Shown here one piece after another: positions 1 to 12,109 of a DNA stretch of 64,000 nucleotides. Numbering within the stretch: the first letter of the stretch is position 1; the number at the start of each line of letters is the position of its first letter. The stretch spans positions 27,532,774 through 27,596,773 of the forward strand of contig OX243815.1 in NCBI GenBank assembly GCA_945859605.1. Direction: 5' to 3'. Source of the stretch: Lumbricus rubellus (Eukaryota; Annelida; Clitellata; Crassiclitellata; Lumbricidae). The position numbers and the translations under genes were made by a program. The notes under the pieces were generated by a model that was not told where the DNA came from, did no database searches, and saw only the letters and a list, made by a program, of their open reading frames with translations.

Positions 1-60
1 TTTTAATTGCCATAAAAAGAAAAAATATGTAGCCTAGTAGCTGAGCTGAAAAACGTTTAC

Positions 61-235
61 GCAGACTTATCGGTTTGCATTGTAAAAAACCCAACATTTT
101 CACACATTTAAATTTATTTTGAGCATTTCCGGTCATCAAATGTCAAATTAATTGGTATAAAAAATAGTCCTAGATGCCCTCTATAGAATGACATAATTTA
201 TTTATCTTGAGAAATAAATCATGAATAAATTATAA
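61..235. repeat. dispersed repeat family A, copy 1 (partial)
   Basis: This stretch shares the block around 'attttgagcatttccgg' and a following 'ccctctatagaatg' block with copies at about 400-800 and 10160-10590. The family has no recognised coding part or termini. It is seen directly as three diverged copies in the window; its class is unknown. Confidence 0.6.
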
Positions 236-249
236 TCAGGGCTTAACGT

Positions 250-360
250 GTGCCTGGACGGTCATGGACGGCGTCCAGGCACTTATTTTAAAATCTGAAC
301 ACCGTTCTGCCACTTATTTGGCCCGCACAGCAGGGATAGGTAAGGAGCGTCCAGGCACTT
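250..360. repeat. small hairpin and direct repeat between copies of family A
   Basis: GTGCCTGGAC (250-259) is followed by its inverse GTCCAGGCAC (273-282), giving a short hairpin. The block GCGTCCAGGCACTT (271-284) recurs directly at 347-360. It may be the end of an unrecognised element. Confidence 0.45.
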
Positions 361-399
361 ATTTTTCTACACTTTAAGCACTGGTTATAATAGGAAAAC

Positions 400-800
400 A
401 TGAAAATGTTATGGAAAAAAAACACCTTTATATATATTTTAATTTATTTTGAGCATTTCCGGTTGTCAAACGACAATTGAATGAGCATGCAAATGTGGTC
501 CCACATTCCCTCTACAGAATGGTGTAACTTGTGTCTCTTCATGTCAAAGGACGGATAAGATACAGCCGATAATCTAAGGGGGTGGTATCCATCCCCTCTG
601 GTGCCTCGGGTATATCGTGTATAACTTTCGAATGGTATGGTATATCATCACAAATGTTAGCTCAAAATGTGTGCCAATGAATCCTCTACAGCTACCTAAA
701 ACGTCAAAAAATTCCAAACGAAACAAGTTTGATTTGGAAAAAAACTAGGGGGTGGATACCACCCCCTGGTGGCCCGATGGTTAATAAACAATATTTCAGC
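400..800. repeat. dispersed repeat family A, copy 2 (longest)
   Basis: This copy carries the whole visible unit: the 'gagcatttccgg' block, 'tccctctacagaatgg', 'acggataaga', a G-rich 'gggggtggtatcc' block repeated as 'gggggtggatacc', and 'ggatggttaa'-type ends. Copy 3 (10160-10590) has the same blocks in the same order and strand. No open frame is present. Confidence 0.6.
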
Positions 801-1144
801 CTTTGGTAAAATATGTAAACTATGTTCTATCAACGACTATTATTTTATCAAGGTTAGCATAAAATTGAAAAAGTATTAAAACTAACTAAAAGTCGTACAA
901 CGGGAAAATCACGGATATTAGGCCTAGAGTCATCAATAGACAAATAACGCTTTGGTGAATGTTTTTCACAAACAAAGTGACCACACATAATGATAATAAA
1001 ATTATAATCAATTTCAGCATAAATTAACATCGAGAAATCACTACTATCATCAAACTCTACATTATTATAACCACTGTCTATGGGCGCAATGCTATGTTTG
1101 ATGCGTTGGAGACAAACTAGGTTTCTGGTTAGAATCAACATAAA
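801..1144. other. no feature recognised
   Basis: AT-rich sequence with only short chance open frames. I see no splice-supported coding, repeat or RNA gene here. Confidence 0.5.
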
Positions 1145-1320
1145 GTATCCGTGTAGTGACCCTGAGCAAGTCCTTCATTCGAAATAATTGCTCATGCACT
1201 TTGGCGTGAAACGTCTATTCAGTGTCCATGCAGCAGTTGGTCAGGCCCTATTGTCTTTGAACAGTTGTTTAAAAGGCCGTTATAACCAGCTCTCATACAC
1301 ACACATAGGCCTACATAGTA
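1145..1320 (+). mobile_element. 5'-truncated tRNA-type SINE (family 1)
   Basis: The body 'gaccctgagcaagtccttca', then 'attgctca', 'ggcgtgaaac' and 'cagtgtccatgcagca' match the full SINE at 1575-1780 in order and strand. The tRNA-like head is missing. The end near 'ggccgttataacc' is a decayed form of the family tail. It abuts the ACAT microsatellite. Confidence 0.65.
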
Positions 1321-1345
1321 TTATACATGTACAATTGTACATGCA

Positions 1346-1347
1346 TG

Positions 1348-1379
<32 letters not shown>

Positions 1380-1483
1380 CATACATACATACATACATAC
1401 ATACATACATACATACATACATACATACATACATACATACATACAAAGATACATGTACATACACACATACATACATACATACA

Positions 1484-1517
<34 letters not shown>

Positions 1518-1571
1518 CATACATACATACATACATACATACATACATACATACATACATACATACATACT
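1346..1571. repeat. (ACAT)n microsatellite
   Basis: About 226 bases of nearly pure ACAT with a few interruptions (an 'aaagatacatgtacatacac' patch near 1445). All reading frames are open because the 4-base unit has no stop on either strand, so the open frames across it are artefacts. Confidence 0.97.
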
Positions 1572-1574
1572 TTT

Positions 1575-1780
1575 GGGGGGCGCGGTGGTCTAGTGGTGGC
1601 GTCGTTGCCTTGGAGCCGGAAGGTCCGAGGTTCGAATCCACCTCCCCGCGTAAGGACCTTGGGCAAGTCCTTCACTTACAATTGCTCAGCGCTTCGGCGT
1701 GAAACTCCGATGCAGTGTCCGCTCTGCATCGGGATCGCCTCTGAGTAGAGAGCTTGAAGGGGCGCTATAACAAGTGCACA
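1575..1780 (+). mobile_element. tRNA-derived SINE, family 1, full length
   Basis: A Pol III-type head has an A box TGGTCTAGTGG (1586-1596) and a B box GGTTCGAATCC (1629-1639). A body with GGACCTTGGGCAAGTCC follows, and the tail is CGCCTCTGAGTAG then CTTGAAGGGGCGCTATAAC. The tail matches the 3' end of L2-like LINE copies in this window, suggesting the SINE uses that LINE's reverse transcriptase. ACAT repeats on both sides (1571 and 1788) suggest it inserted into the microsatellite and duplicated part of it. The GACCTTGGGCAAGT core resembles that of CORE/MIR-type SINEs. Confidence 0.85.
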
Positions 1781-3653
1781 TTCAAACAAACATACATACA
1801 TTGTCATTCATTCGTTTATTTATAAATTATATAACGTACCATTAAGTAGTTTACTCGACTGCCCTACCAGCCTAGCTATGGCTAAAGTGAGAAATTTTGA
1901 GCAACTGATAGAAAGCAAGCAAATTATTATCATTCCTATATCTGATATTAATAGCAGCGTAAACGTTAGACCATTTCAAGGATATAGGCCAATAGCCGAG
2001 CGGGACGGAGGGTCATGTTCTTCGCTTAGACGACAGGGCGAAAGTGATATCACGATAAGTGACACTGAGCACTACCAGTGATACACACCCAGACAATGTT
2101 GACATTCTGTAAGAGATGCGTAACTTAAGGGACTGAAAGCCAGTGCAAAACATTACGCAATACGCATGTAGGCCCTAGGCATTAGCAAAAACAGGAGCCT
2201 ATTTCGCATCACGACAGAAAAGCTCAGCATTAGAACGAATAAAACAGACAAGACGCCCTATTAAGGCAAGAAATAGACCAGCAAGAACTGAGCAGCAATA
2301 ATCAATTCTACTTGTAGGATATTATAAAAGACTGCGTGTAGTGCGTGGACAATGGACATGGGTCACATCGGCATCATGGGATTTATAGAAAAGCAACACG
2401 CAATGACGGAGTTAATAGCCTAGTGTCAATTGAAGGATGCAAAACAAGAATGTTCGTACATGGGGAGGCAGCACCCATGCACTTTAATCAGACGAATCAT
2501 AGACGTATGCTAATCAGCAGGTCGACAATTATAGTGGAAGTAAAATTTCATAAGCCTATACATGGATTAAAAGACTGAACAAAATAATCGTGTCTTACCT
2601 TCTTTAGAAGGCAATTTTCGTGAAGAAACATCAGTCTTACGTAATGCCAACAAAACCATTCGCTGTGTCCGCGTCAGGCGCATAGGGTCTACGCTCATGA
2701 ATTCCATCTTCTGGTTCCACGACCTCGTGTGCATACAAAACCAGACTAATTTTGCACAGCCTTAAGTCTATGCTCTATGCTCTAAATTGCTTACCAAGGT
2801 CTTTCAAGAACTTGTTCGTCTAACTGCAAGAAGTCGAATGAGTTCAGAACCTTTGGACGCATTTATATGCATGTAGGCTACGGCTGTAGACGAGCAAGCG
2901 TCGTAATTCTTCACATCAAATGTTGTTACGTAATGTATGGTCCACACCCTGTGTAATTATGATGGTATGATGATGTGCTATTATGATGAGACGAACCAAG
3001 GTGTCAAGAGACACCTTGGCGCTTCTCTCGGATTATTATGACCGGGCAATAGCGATTGTCGGTTTTATTTAGCATCAAAGAGATAGAATAGAGTGATGCA
3101 TAGATGGAGGAATAGATAGATAGGCCTACATGTACACGGATACAGACAGGGTAACCAGACACAAATTGGCACAGGCAAACAGTCAAACAGGCAGCGTGGC
3201 ACACAGACAAAACAGACAAACAGAATAGGCTACTGACAGAATAGGCAGAGAAGCACTTGAGCATACATAAGAGCAGACATAATATAGGCATTTATGATTT
3301 ATACACAGGCGCAACAGGGGTTCGCACAGTTGTCAGAAAAGACACAGACATAGACAAATAGGGCCTACGCTGGCAGGCATGCAGAAAAACGAGTCATAAA
3401 GAAAGATAGTAATAGCCTAATAAATACAGAATTTCTCTCTCATTACAGATAACGAAAGAGACAACGACATAATTTTTAGACAGAGCAGCAGAGTCGCATG
3501 TCGCAATAAGGCCAGTGCGGGCCCGGGTGCTGTAGCAACCTTGCGGTCCCTCTTCTCTCAGCAACTGGGCCACCAGGCACATAATTATACCATGTTTACT
3601 AAAAATGTTTTCCTATGGTATTTTTTAACAGGATAAGTTTACAGCACTATTAG
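1781..3653. other. no gene recognised; weak tRNA-like patch
   Basis: Only short open frames occur, none with recognisable similarity. 3100-3290 is rich in short ACAGAC words. On the minus strand near 3485-3580 a 'tggcccagttgctga' patch followed by 'caaggttgctacagcacccgggc' faintly resembles the head of SINE family 2 at 20585, but too weakly to call. Confidence 0.4.
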
Positions 3654-3661
3654 GTGTACAG

Positions 3662-5691
3662 TAGTGTGGCCCAAACTTACATGGGAAAAATATTTTTTTC
3701 AAAAGATACTGCTCCACAAGGCTGCCCTTGTTCCACTTGACTAGAAGACTGTGTGTTAAAAAAATTGAAGCGATCTGAGCATGTTTAGAGGTACCAATTT
3801 TCGAAAGCTTTTATATAGGACTCACGTAAAATGTGCATTTAAAATTTTGACCGGTATACATTAATGTGACATTATGACTTGACGGTAGCACTCATGAATT
3901 TCAAGGACCATCTTTCTAAATCATAATCAAGAAGTCAAGTGTGTTTAAATAAATAGATAACTATAAGATTATATACAAACAGAAGCTTATTTCAAGCTCT
4001 TTATGTTAGAAAGCTGTTGCTGAATAGAGGTAATTTCAAACTTTTGTATGCCAACTTATAAACTAAAGCTTGCAATTTGCAAGCTTGAATACAATTGGAT
4101 TGTTTACTTATAATTGCTCTTCATACCGCTAATTTAGGTCATTCCAGTATTTTTTGCAGTAATTTCTTAAGCCCACCTTGAATATGATATGAGATTATTA
4201 TTGGTTTTTTGACTTTGTGTAAGAATGGCTCACTTGACAAAAACCGCAGCTATCATGGCATCATCCAGAAGCTCTCAACATTGTTGGCTCTTATGGATGC
4301 CAAGAACATTCTTTCTAGGCAGTCACAAATTTTATGGAGAATTCCTGAATAATTTCATATTTCATTAAGAAAATGAATTAACAGTAGATGATGTCACAAA
4401 AGTAGTAATGGTTGCTACCTTGGTAATCAGTTTTTAATCTAGGCATCTCCGAATGACATTTCCCCCTACAGAAAATCTGGAGTTTTTTTCATGAACGTAA
4501 TGTAACATTTACTACTCCCAGAGAAGCTATATACAATACAGATCTTGTTGACATAGGTAAATGTATGTTTACATGTAACATTTCCTGGCAGTTGAGTGTT
4601 CATTTGATGTACTAAAAAAATCATCACCTTTAAAAGTATGGTATTTATTATGTATGTTGGAACTTTTCACCAAAGAAAATAGGTAATCACATTTTAAAGC
4701 AATGAATTTACTATGCTGGTCGGAAATTTCTATACCGGAAAGACTTAAAAAAAACTTGCCTGATAATAATTACCATCTGACCCAAACCAAGTTTAATTCC
4801 ATTTGTTTTTATACAAATTTAGTGTTATGCACAGTTTTAAAGTGTAAGTGTCTGCTTTAAAATGACAAACTTTATTGCACTATCATTTTCCTGTCTATAG
4901 GTTGAATCAAAATATGATTCAGCTGTTCAAATTTGGCTATGAGAAAAATGCAAAGTTTGCATAATTTTTGGAATGCAAAATTCCATAGTAACAATGTTAA
5001 GAATTGAGTGAAATTTGAAAAAAGATAAACACACTGCATTAAAATCTAGATGGAAGTCACTGCTGTGTCATTAAACAATAATTATTTATAATTTCATCAA
5101 AAACTAAAAATCAAAAAATTAGTCTTTTCACATGTTGGTCATTAGATATATCTATAAGAAACACGTGTGGCGACATAGGCCTAGTTTGGGTCTATCATTG
5201 AATGCCTGGACAGGAAATCCTCTAATCATGTCTAATGGAGATGTATGTCACAAAGAGATCTCTTTAAAAACTGTTTGACCTTCTTACTACTCAGGGTCAA
5301 GAATTAGCCAAAGCCTGAATATCGAGCTTAAATCTACAATTTTAAGAATGATTAAGAACATCTAAAAGTTTCATGTTATATTTCATATTAAATTTTTCTG
5401 AGACTGTCATTGATTCCACATTAGCTTAATAGGTTTAATAGAGTGATTTAAAAGACATTTTTGACGACAATGTTTGTTTAAAGCTGATAATTGCATGCCT
5501 CTTTTGAATACGGTCGAAAAGCGATTTTTTTCAATTTTTCGATGCTTAATTAAAATCTTGCAGAAAATTGGTACCAGTAAACATTGCTCAATTTTATTGA
5601 AACTTGGCAAATAAATCACTAGTAGCATATGGAACAAGGGCAGCCTTGTGGAGAATTGAATTTCCAAATTTTATATTTGTGGGCCACCCTA
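3662..5691. mobile_element. hAT-like non-autonomous DNA transposon, 2030 bp
   Basis: Both sides carry the 8-base duplication gtgtacag (3654-3661 and 5692-5699). The termini are TAGTGTGGCCCA at the left and TGGGCCACCCTA at the right. Beyond these, imperfect inverted repeats of about 150 bases share CTCCACAAGGCTGCCCTTG and GGTACCAATTTTC. The interior is AT-rich with no transposase frame. An 8-base duplication and TAG-type ends fit the hAT superfamily (inference). The termini resemble those of the element at 21765-24235 (TAGGGTGG). Confidence 0.85.
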
Positions 5692-5724
5692 GTGTACAGT
5701 TACAGAAAGAACAAACGTCGTCCT

Positions 5725-6077
5725 CAAGACCGTAGCCAGGATTTGATTTGGGGAGGGGGTTCTTCGGCGGAGAAATTCTGATTATTTTTTCTGTAGTCAA
5801 AATGTCTGAAAACACCATTTTTAGTCGTCAAAATTCCAGAAGACCAACGGAAAGGGCTTTCTTAGTATCTTCCGCCCAATTCATGTTTTTTTTATTATGT
5901 GCTAGTGAATAATATTCTATTATTTTTACATTTTCAGTTTCGGATGGTGTTTTCATGGTGTTATTTCATGGTTTTTAAATCATGTGCTAGTAAATGCATT
6001 ATATTATTTTTTCCATTTTCCATTTCGGGGGGTGTTCAAACGCACAAAACACAACCCTAGGTAGGCCTACGGCCTTG
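5725..6077. mobile_element. hAT-like MITE, 353 bp
   Basis: The 8-base duplication gtcgtcct lies at 5717-5724 and 6078-6085. Ends are CAAGACCGTAGCC at the left and, inverted, CAAGGCCGTAGGC at the right. Non-coding. It begins only 34 bases after the previous hAT-like element ends. Confidence 0.8.
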
Positions 6078-6114
6078 GTCGTCCTCATTTGTTAGAATAT
6101 AAATCGGCGGCTCA

Positions 6115-6420
6115 TGTTATAATAATAAAAATAAAAATTACATGGACAATTTCTATAGCGCAGTAACGCAGCCATGCCGCTACAAGGGCGCTGTACAACA
6201 CACAGTATGAACGGATAATCGCAAGTTATTACAGGAGTCGAATTTAACTGCAGTGCACAGGCAGCCATGAACGGCGCCATATCCGTCCTACTAAGCAACA
6301 GAGAGTAAGGGACTTGCTCAAGGTCCTACACAGGTATTGACCAACCGAATAGAGGCGCGAATTCTCAGCGCAACTTCGGCGTAACAAGCCAGACGCTATG
6401 TTATGTCTCATCCGTTTCTT
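6115..6420 (-). mobile_element. SINE-like element with a LINE-type 3' tail
   Basis: Read on the minus strand it has GGACCTTGAGCAAGTCC (the same core as SINE family 1) and later TACAGCGCCCTT...GCGCTATAGAAATTGTCC, followed by a TTATTATTAT-rich tail. That 3' tail matches the end of the LINE fragment at 32755-32990, which has TACAGCGCCCTT and CGGCGCTATATAAATTGTC. The tRNA-like head is decayed or absent. This suggests a second SINE family parasitising a different LINE. Confidence 0.55.
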
Positions 6421-6554
6421 GTTCTTTTTGTCCTGTTTGTCCACATTTCCAGTGTTTTTATATTTACTTGTCTATAATGATCTTTGTTTCTTATCCGTAT
6501 AGCACTTCTCTTTAAAGCACTATAATTACAATCTGTCCTTAATGCGGTGGCTCG

Positions 6555-7433
6555 CCTCATTCATTCATTCATTTCAAGAATTTATATAGCGCCTCTTCAA
6601 GAAATCCACTCAGAAGCGCTCCCAGTCCAACCACGGTGAAACAAAAAGTTTTAAGGAGCTTGTAGAACACTGACGAGTCGACCCTAGGCAGCAAGCGCAT
6701 CTGCAACGGGAGACTATTCCAGACAGAAGGACCTATACAACTGAGAAAGCACGACGCTGACAGGTTGATGTTTCAACACGCGGGACGAAAAGCTTACCGC
6801 TAGAGGCAGAGCGAAGGGCTCTGCGAGAAAGGACAACAGATAATGGACAGCAGAGTTCACACAGATAAGTTGGGGCACAGCCAAGGAGACAACGCCAAAC
6901 CAGTGAAGCAATTCTGTATTCGATGCGCTGTGAGATAGGTAGCCAGTGTAAAGTATCACGAATGTAAGATGAAACGGATGCATATTTGGGGATTCGACCA
7001 ATTAGCCGGGCTGCAGACCGAAGAACACGGTCAAGTTGGGATAACAATAATAGAGGTAAACCAACCAGAATAGAGCAACAATAGTCCAAGCGGCTGGTGA
7101 CAAAAGCATGAACAAGGGAAGCAGCAGAGTTCTCTGATAAGGACCGAGAGATGACCCGTAGCTGACGAATTTGGTAGTAACAGCCACGAGTCAGCTGGTT
7201 GACATGTTTTGAGAAACTAAGTTCTTCATCAAGCATAACACCCAAGTCCCGAACAGAATCAAAAAAGGTAACATGGGGAAATGTTTTAGCCACGGCACAA
7301 CGATCAACATTTGCCAGTCGTCTACATCCACCCAACCAGATGAATTGAGTTTTGGAAGCATTAAGTAGGAGGCGGTTAGAGGCTAACCAGCTAACCAGCT
7401 TATCCATAGCATACCAAAGTTTGGGCATATAAT
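6555..7433 (-). pseudogene. L2/CR1-type LINE, C-terminal reverse transcriptase fragment
   Basis: The minus strand encodes the end of a LINE ORF2: the RT thumb region with a KTQFIWLG motif, the DLGVMLDEELSF block, and a C-terminal part ending in a GPSVWNSLP block. The last part is shifted into another frame near 6733. The 3' end carries GGAGCGCTTCTGAGT and CTTGAAGAGGCGCTATA, then a (TGAA)n tail at 6555-6575. It is 5'-truncated, and its 5' end is cut by the hAT-like MITE at 7434. It is a dead copy with frameshifts and no endonuclease or catalytic RT core. Confidence 0.8.
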
Positions 7434-7791
7434 CAGGGGCGGATCCAGGGTGGGGGGCAATCTGGCCATGGCCCCCATTTAAAACTACCATGAGACGTGG
7501 CCCCCCAATTGGTCTGAAATTAGCAATACGCATAATGGGTCTAATCGCATATCCCCCCCCCCCTAATCGGAAAATCGCATGGGACGTGGCCCTCATTCGG
7601 TTTTCAAGTGGAGGACTAAAAAAGGTCATAAACTTTTTGGGCGGATGAAATGTCCTTTTTCCTTTTTTCGTCAGCCAAAGACTGACCACTATTTATTTTC
7701 GACCAACAAACGAAATTTCGACATTTTTTCACCTGTCACATCCCAAGATCTAAGATTTTTCCCCCCTGGAAGAGTTCTGGATCCGCCACTG
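7434..7791. mobile_element. hAT-like MITE, 358 bp
   Basis: The duplication catataat lies at 7426-7433 and 7792-7799. Termini are CAGGGGCGGATCCAG and CTGGATCCGCCACTG. The interior has C-rich and T-rich runs. It sits between two oppositely oriented LINE fragments. Confidence 0.9.
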
Positions 7792-7799
7792 CATATAAT

Positions 7800-8195
7800 T
7801 ATGAAGTTTTATACGGGAAGAACTGCACTGGTTGGCTATGCAAAAACTATTGAGTTTAAGATTCTAATGCGTAATTGCATAGCAGGCCAAGCTCCTAACT
7901 GTCATATGGGACTTTGTGTGCCTGTGCTAACCATTCCAGCCAGTAGATACCTTCGCTCTGCAATACAAAGTCATGGTGACCTGGTTGTTCCTATGGCTCG
8001 ATCTTCCACAGCGCTGCATAGAAGTTTTGCTATGGTCGGTCCGTCTTTCTGGAATAAGTTACCTATTAGTCTCCGTAATGAACTTCTTTGTCTTTCTTTG
8101 CTCATTTACCGCAAGCGTTTGAAAACCATTCTCTTTGATTGTGGTTTGGTGTCAGTTCGGTAGCGCCGCTGAGTTCTTTTGAAGTGGCGCTATGT
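7800..8195 (+). pseudogene. LINE 3'-end fragment, plus strand
   Basis: The plus strand encodes about 105 residues of a LINE C-terminus, ending in the typical block VGPSFWNKLPISLRNE and a short basic tail, with a stop at 8161-8163. The 3' end 'gccgctgagttcttttgaag' then TGGCGCTATGTAAA is a diverged version of the L2-like tail. It belongs to a different copy from the LINE at 6555-7433, because both carry a 3' end. Confidence 0.7.
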
Positions 8196-8335
8196 AAACG
8201 TACTATTACCATTAGGTCTACTCTGTATATATCTCTATATGCATATTTTATCCTCTGTTTAATCCTATTCGTTTTTTCCCTATCATTTGAATTTAAATGC
8301 ATAAGTAGGCTACATTTTGTACATCTTCTTATTAC

Positions 8336-8870
<535 letters not shown>

Positions 8871-9900
8871 CATAATCATTGTTTCTAGTTGTCTTTAGGA
8901 TGGTGGGGAGGACTGTTTAAAGCATGGTCGAAGCATTAACAGACGTGATTGTCTTATAGTGAAAACTCAGATTAGGCCACGTGGTATGAGTCTTGTAACT
9001 AGACGTGCCAATAATTTTACCTAATTGTGGAATTGCTTTGCAAGCTTGGATGCTGCATGATAGCGCGCGCGCGCGCGCGCGTGTGTCTTTGTGTGTATTG
9101 TAAGAAAGCAATCTCAAGATAATCTAATATTTAATATTATGGGTCTCAACTCATAGGCAGCCAACAAATTTAATGCTTCAGCAATTTGAACGTTATTTGT
9201 ATTAATGCCATGCTCTGTCGATTAGTTTGAATTTGTTTAAGATAATGTAAATTGCCATTGCAATAATAGCTTGATGATGCCACGATGGTCGACCTATTTT
9301 GGCAGCGGCAGGTGACGCAGGTTCCAATACAAAAGCCTCATCAGTAAGGTGTGTCCAAGATCAATCCACACGTGTATTCAAAGAACCTTGGGGTGTGTCC
9401 ATGCAATATAAGGTTTGCGCCTTAATTACAGTAGGCAATATATATGGACACCTTATTGCCTTGGGCAGCTTCTGACTAGCGCCTATGCGGCTCAAAGAGA
9501 TTTGATATGACATCAAAAGAATAATAATATTCGCTTGATTATCTTTCAATCTGACAAACCGCAGAATGATTACAGGCACATGTTATACGAAATACGGCCC
9601 ACTATAGCACGACACGCAGGTCGGCTTTACAGCAGTGGATTCGGCTTAACACTATTGGCCTAAGTGCTGGATCACTCCTGGTTCGGCCAAGCCAGAAGTG
9701 GGAGGAGCTATGTTATTTTCGACAGGACCCGAGGGAAACAACACAACAGAAAGGACCACTGGCGGCTAATAGAAAATTTAAATAAATTTGCTCTCTGTGC
9801 GAGGCTTGAACCCGGGAAGCGTGGAGGAGCGCTGTGATTCATAGTCAAAACATTCACAATGCGTTCCCGACACCAACCATATGGAGGCGATGGGTACAAG
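8871..9900. other. no gene recognised
   Basis: A (CG)n run lies at 9064-9080. On the minus strand near 9790-9890 a GGGTTCAAGCC B-box-like word suggests a decayed tRNA-like head, but no body follows. Otherwise only short chance frames. Confidence 0.45.
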
Positions 9901-10127
9901 CAGTGGCGTAGACAAGGAGGGCTGGGGGCTTAAACCGCCATGGGCTTAGGAGGAAACCTTTTTATGAAACTCAAAACTGTCCTTTTTGCCGTGCTAGAGT
10001 CCGGAGCGCTTCTGAGTAGTCCCCCTTGAAGAAGCGCTTTACAAATTACTGAATGAATAAATGAATTAATTTATTAATGCATACATACAAATGGCAGTCC
10101 ATAATTTGTTTCACGGCTACGCCACTG
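9901..10127. mobile_element. hAT-like MITE containing a LINE 3' tail
   Basis: Termini CAGTGGCGTAG and CTACGCCACTG are perfect inverts and of a common hAT type. The flanking 8-mers (ggtacaag and gtgaaagt) do not match, so no duplication can be shown. Inside, 9975-10070 is the 3' end of an L2-like LINE (GGAGCGCTTCTGAGTAG, CTTGAAGAAGCGCTTTACAA, then a GAAT-rich tail), so the LINE tail inserted into the MITE or was captured by it. Confidence 0.6.
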
Positions 10128-10159
10128 GTGAAAGTGATTGAGCAAGTTACAAATACCCG

Positions 10160-10590
10160 CTATGAGAATTTTGTGAAAAAGTCAAAATTTCACACATTTT
10201 AGGTTATTTGGAGGACTTCCGATTATGAAACGAGAAATTATTTTGCATGAGAATGTAGCCCCACATTCCCTCTAGGTCTCTAGGAAATGGCACAATGTTT
10301 TTCTCTTTTTATTAAATGACGGATTAGATAATAATAGTCGATAATGTAAGTGTATGGTTTCAGTAACCCCTAACTTAATGCCTCAGGTATAGGATATAAC
10401 CGGAACTTTTGAACACTTTGAGGTATTATCACAAATCGTCCCTCAAAAAGTGTGTTAATGAAACTACTTAAAATGTCGACATTGTAGGCCTATTCCATTC
10501 GAAACCTGTTTTCTTTTGGAAAACCTAAAGGGTTGGATTCCACCGCCCCCCCCTTGTTAGCCGTAATTGGATGGTTAATTTTGGGCCTAT
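10160..10590. repeat. dispersed repeat family A, copy 3
   Basis: Same block order as copy 2: 'cacacatttt', 'acttccgatta', 'ccacattccctcta', 'gacggatta', and a G/C-rich 'gggttggattccacc' block near the end, then 'ggatggttaa'. Diverged by many substitutions. Confidence 0.6.
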
Positions 10591-11298
10591 ATATATTGAC
10601 CCTCACTTGTTCTTTGAGTGTATGTGCTACGTACAACATAAATTTCAGTAACTAATTTCCAAATTCTATTTAGTTGATATAATTTCTACCCGTATTATGG
10701 GTGGTGTCCATAGGACACCGACACCAGGTGTGCCAAATGAGTTGCGGCGGAAGGTGTGCGTCATAGGTTTAATGCAAAGCGGTAAGAATTATGATCTGAC
10801 TGAATGTCCTAATACTTATTATAATCATGTAAGACAGCGAGGAGATAGTGGCCATGCAGGAAGAAGACATCTATTGTCTTACTGCCCTGCCCGCGGTTTG
10901 CTGATAGACTAAGATTTGATCTCATATAGTCCCTATGGCAAGGACTACCATTTACCAACAAAGAGCCTTTGCCACTATAGACCCTTAATTCGATATTGAA
11001 TGACTCCCCCATCTATGGATAGAAAGATCTTATTGAGGGTGAGATCTTATGCCCATTGCTGCTTGAAGTGTTTCTTATTTCCTCTGGGCTGTCAGGGTGA
11101 GAGCGCAACTGAACAGCTACTCAATGACGAGGCGCTTAATAAATTATTAATTATAGCCTACAATCCAACACAATACACAGCCTACATACATGCATTGATG
11201 ATTCATGCATACATAACATGTAGGCTATACATAGGTACATGCGTTATCATAATTTGTGTTTGGTCTCTAAGATTTTAAAGGAAAAATATATCAGTTCA
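10591..11298. other. no gene recognised
   Basis: Short open frames on both strands have no recognisable product. No repeat or RNA signal is seen. Confidence 0.45.
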
Positions 11299-11306
11299 TG
11301 TCCAGA

Positions 11307-11463
11307 CATGGGCAGAGTTTATCAGAAGATAAGGGGGGACTAAGTCCCCTCAAGAATCCCCAGTTTCGTTTTTTTACCATGAAAATTGTATCTTTTTTAG
11401 GGCTTAGCCCCCCCTCCCCGAAGAAGGTATTACCCCCGCCCCAGAAACCTAACTGCGCCCATG
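11307..11463. mobile_element. hAT-like MITE, 157 bp
   Basis: The flanks are tgtccaga (11299-11306) and tgtcgaga (11464-11471), seven of eight bases equal. Termini are CATGGGCAGAGTT and, inverted at the right, CATGGGCGCAGTT. A CCCC-rich block lies inside. The CATGGGC start is shared with the larger element at 50339-51933. Confidence 0.7.
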
Positions 11464-11651
11464 TGTCGAGACCACAGTATAAAGCATATTCAACTTATGG
11501 CCTCCACAGAATTAGCAACAAATAAAAAACTACAATCTTGATGAATAGAATGATGTGCGTTGGATAATTTTAACAGTTTCGTCTTTTTCGTTTTCTAAAT
11601 CGCTTCAAGTATGATTGTGAGTAGTTGTCTAACTACCATTATAAGCACAAT

Positions 11652-11840
11652 CTAGGTCAAGTGGTCACGTGATGACGTAATCAGGTCAAGTGGTGACGTA
11701 ATAAGGTCAAGTGGTGACGTAATAAGGTCAAGTGCTGACATAATCAAGTGGATGACATAATCAGGTCATGGTTATTGCATAATCAGATGATGGATCTTAC
11801 CTAATCATGGCTATTACATAATGAGGTCAATGGACAAGGT
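11652..11840. repeat. 21-bp repeats with CRE-like TGACGTAA
   Basis: Several units of 'aggtcaagtggtgacgtaat' type, decaying towards 'aggtcatgg...attacataatg'. Each good unit contains TGACGTAA, a CRE/ATF-like word, and AGGTCA, a nuclear-receptor half-site-like word. The right-arm copy is at about 19935-20123. Confidence 0.75.
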
Positions 11841-11852
11841 CGAGTTCAAGGA

Positions 11853-11870
11853 CCCTAACCCTAACCCTAG
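11853..11870. repeat. telomere-like CCCTAA run in left arm
   Basis: Three units CCCTAACCCTAACCCTAG are followed directly by 'caacacgtgcgcaccgg'. The inverse copy is at 19905-19922. It is too short to be a telomere and lies inside the element. Confidence 0.8.
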
Positions 11871-12109
11871 CAACACGTGCGCACCGGAAGCGCGGTACCG
11901 GAAATGCGGACCTATCCGGGAGAGGGGGCTGGCCACCCACACGCTCAGAGCGCCACCTAGCGATTATTCTTGATGACTAAGCATTTTTATTATTTTAAGT
12001 ATTTCTCTCATCCTTCGTCGCACTACTTCTTCATTCGCACTATTTTTCATATTCCTCCTCACCATCTCTTTTTTCCAGTCTCCATTGCGAACGAGCTCAT
12101 TATTCGACT

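Noticed and set aside
1575..1650. Possible tRNA gene
   Set aside because: A and B boxes are present, but the sequence continues into a SINE body found in several copies, and no tRNA 3' part or terminator follows. The same applies to 20585 and 27005.
6555..8195. Twin-priming inversion of one LINE
   Set aside because: Both the minus (6555-7433) and plus (7800-8195) pieces contain a 3' end of their own, so they are two insertions, not one inverted copy.
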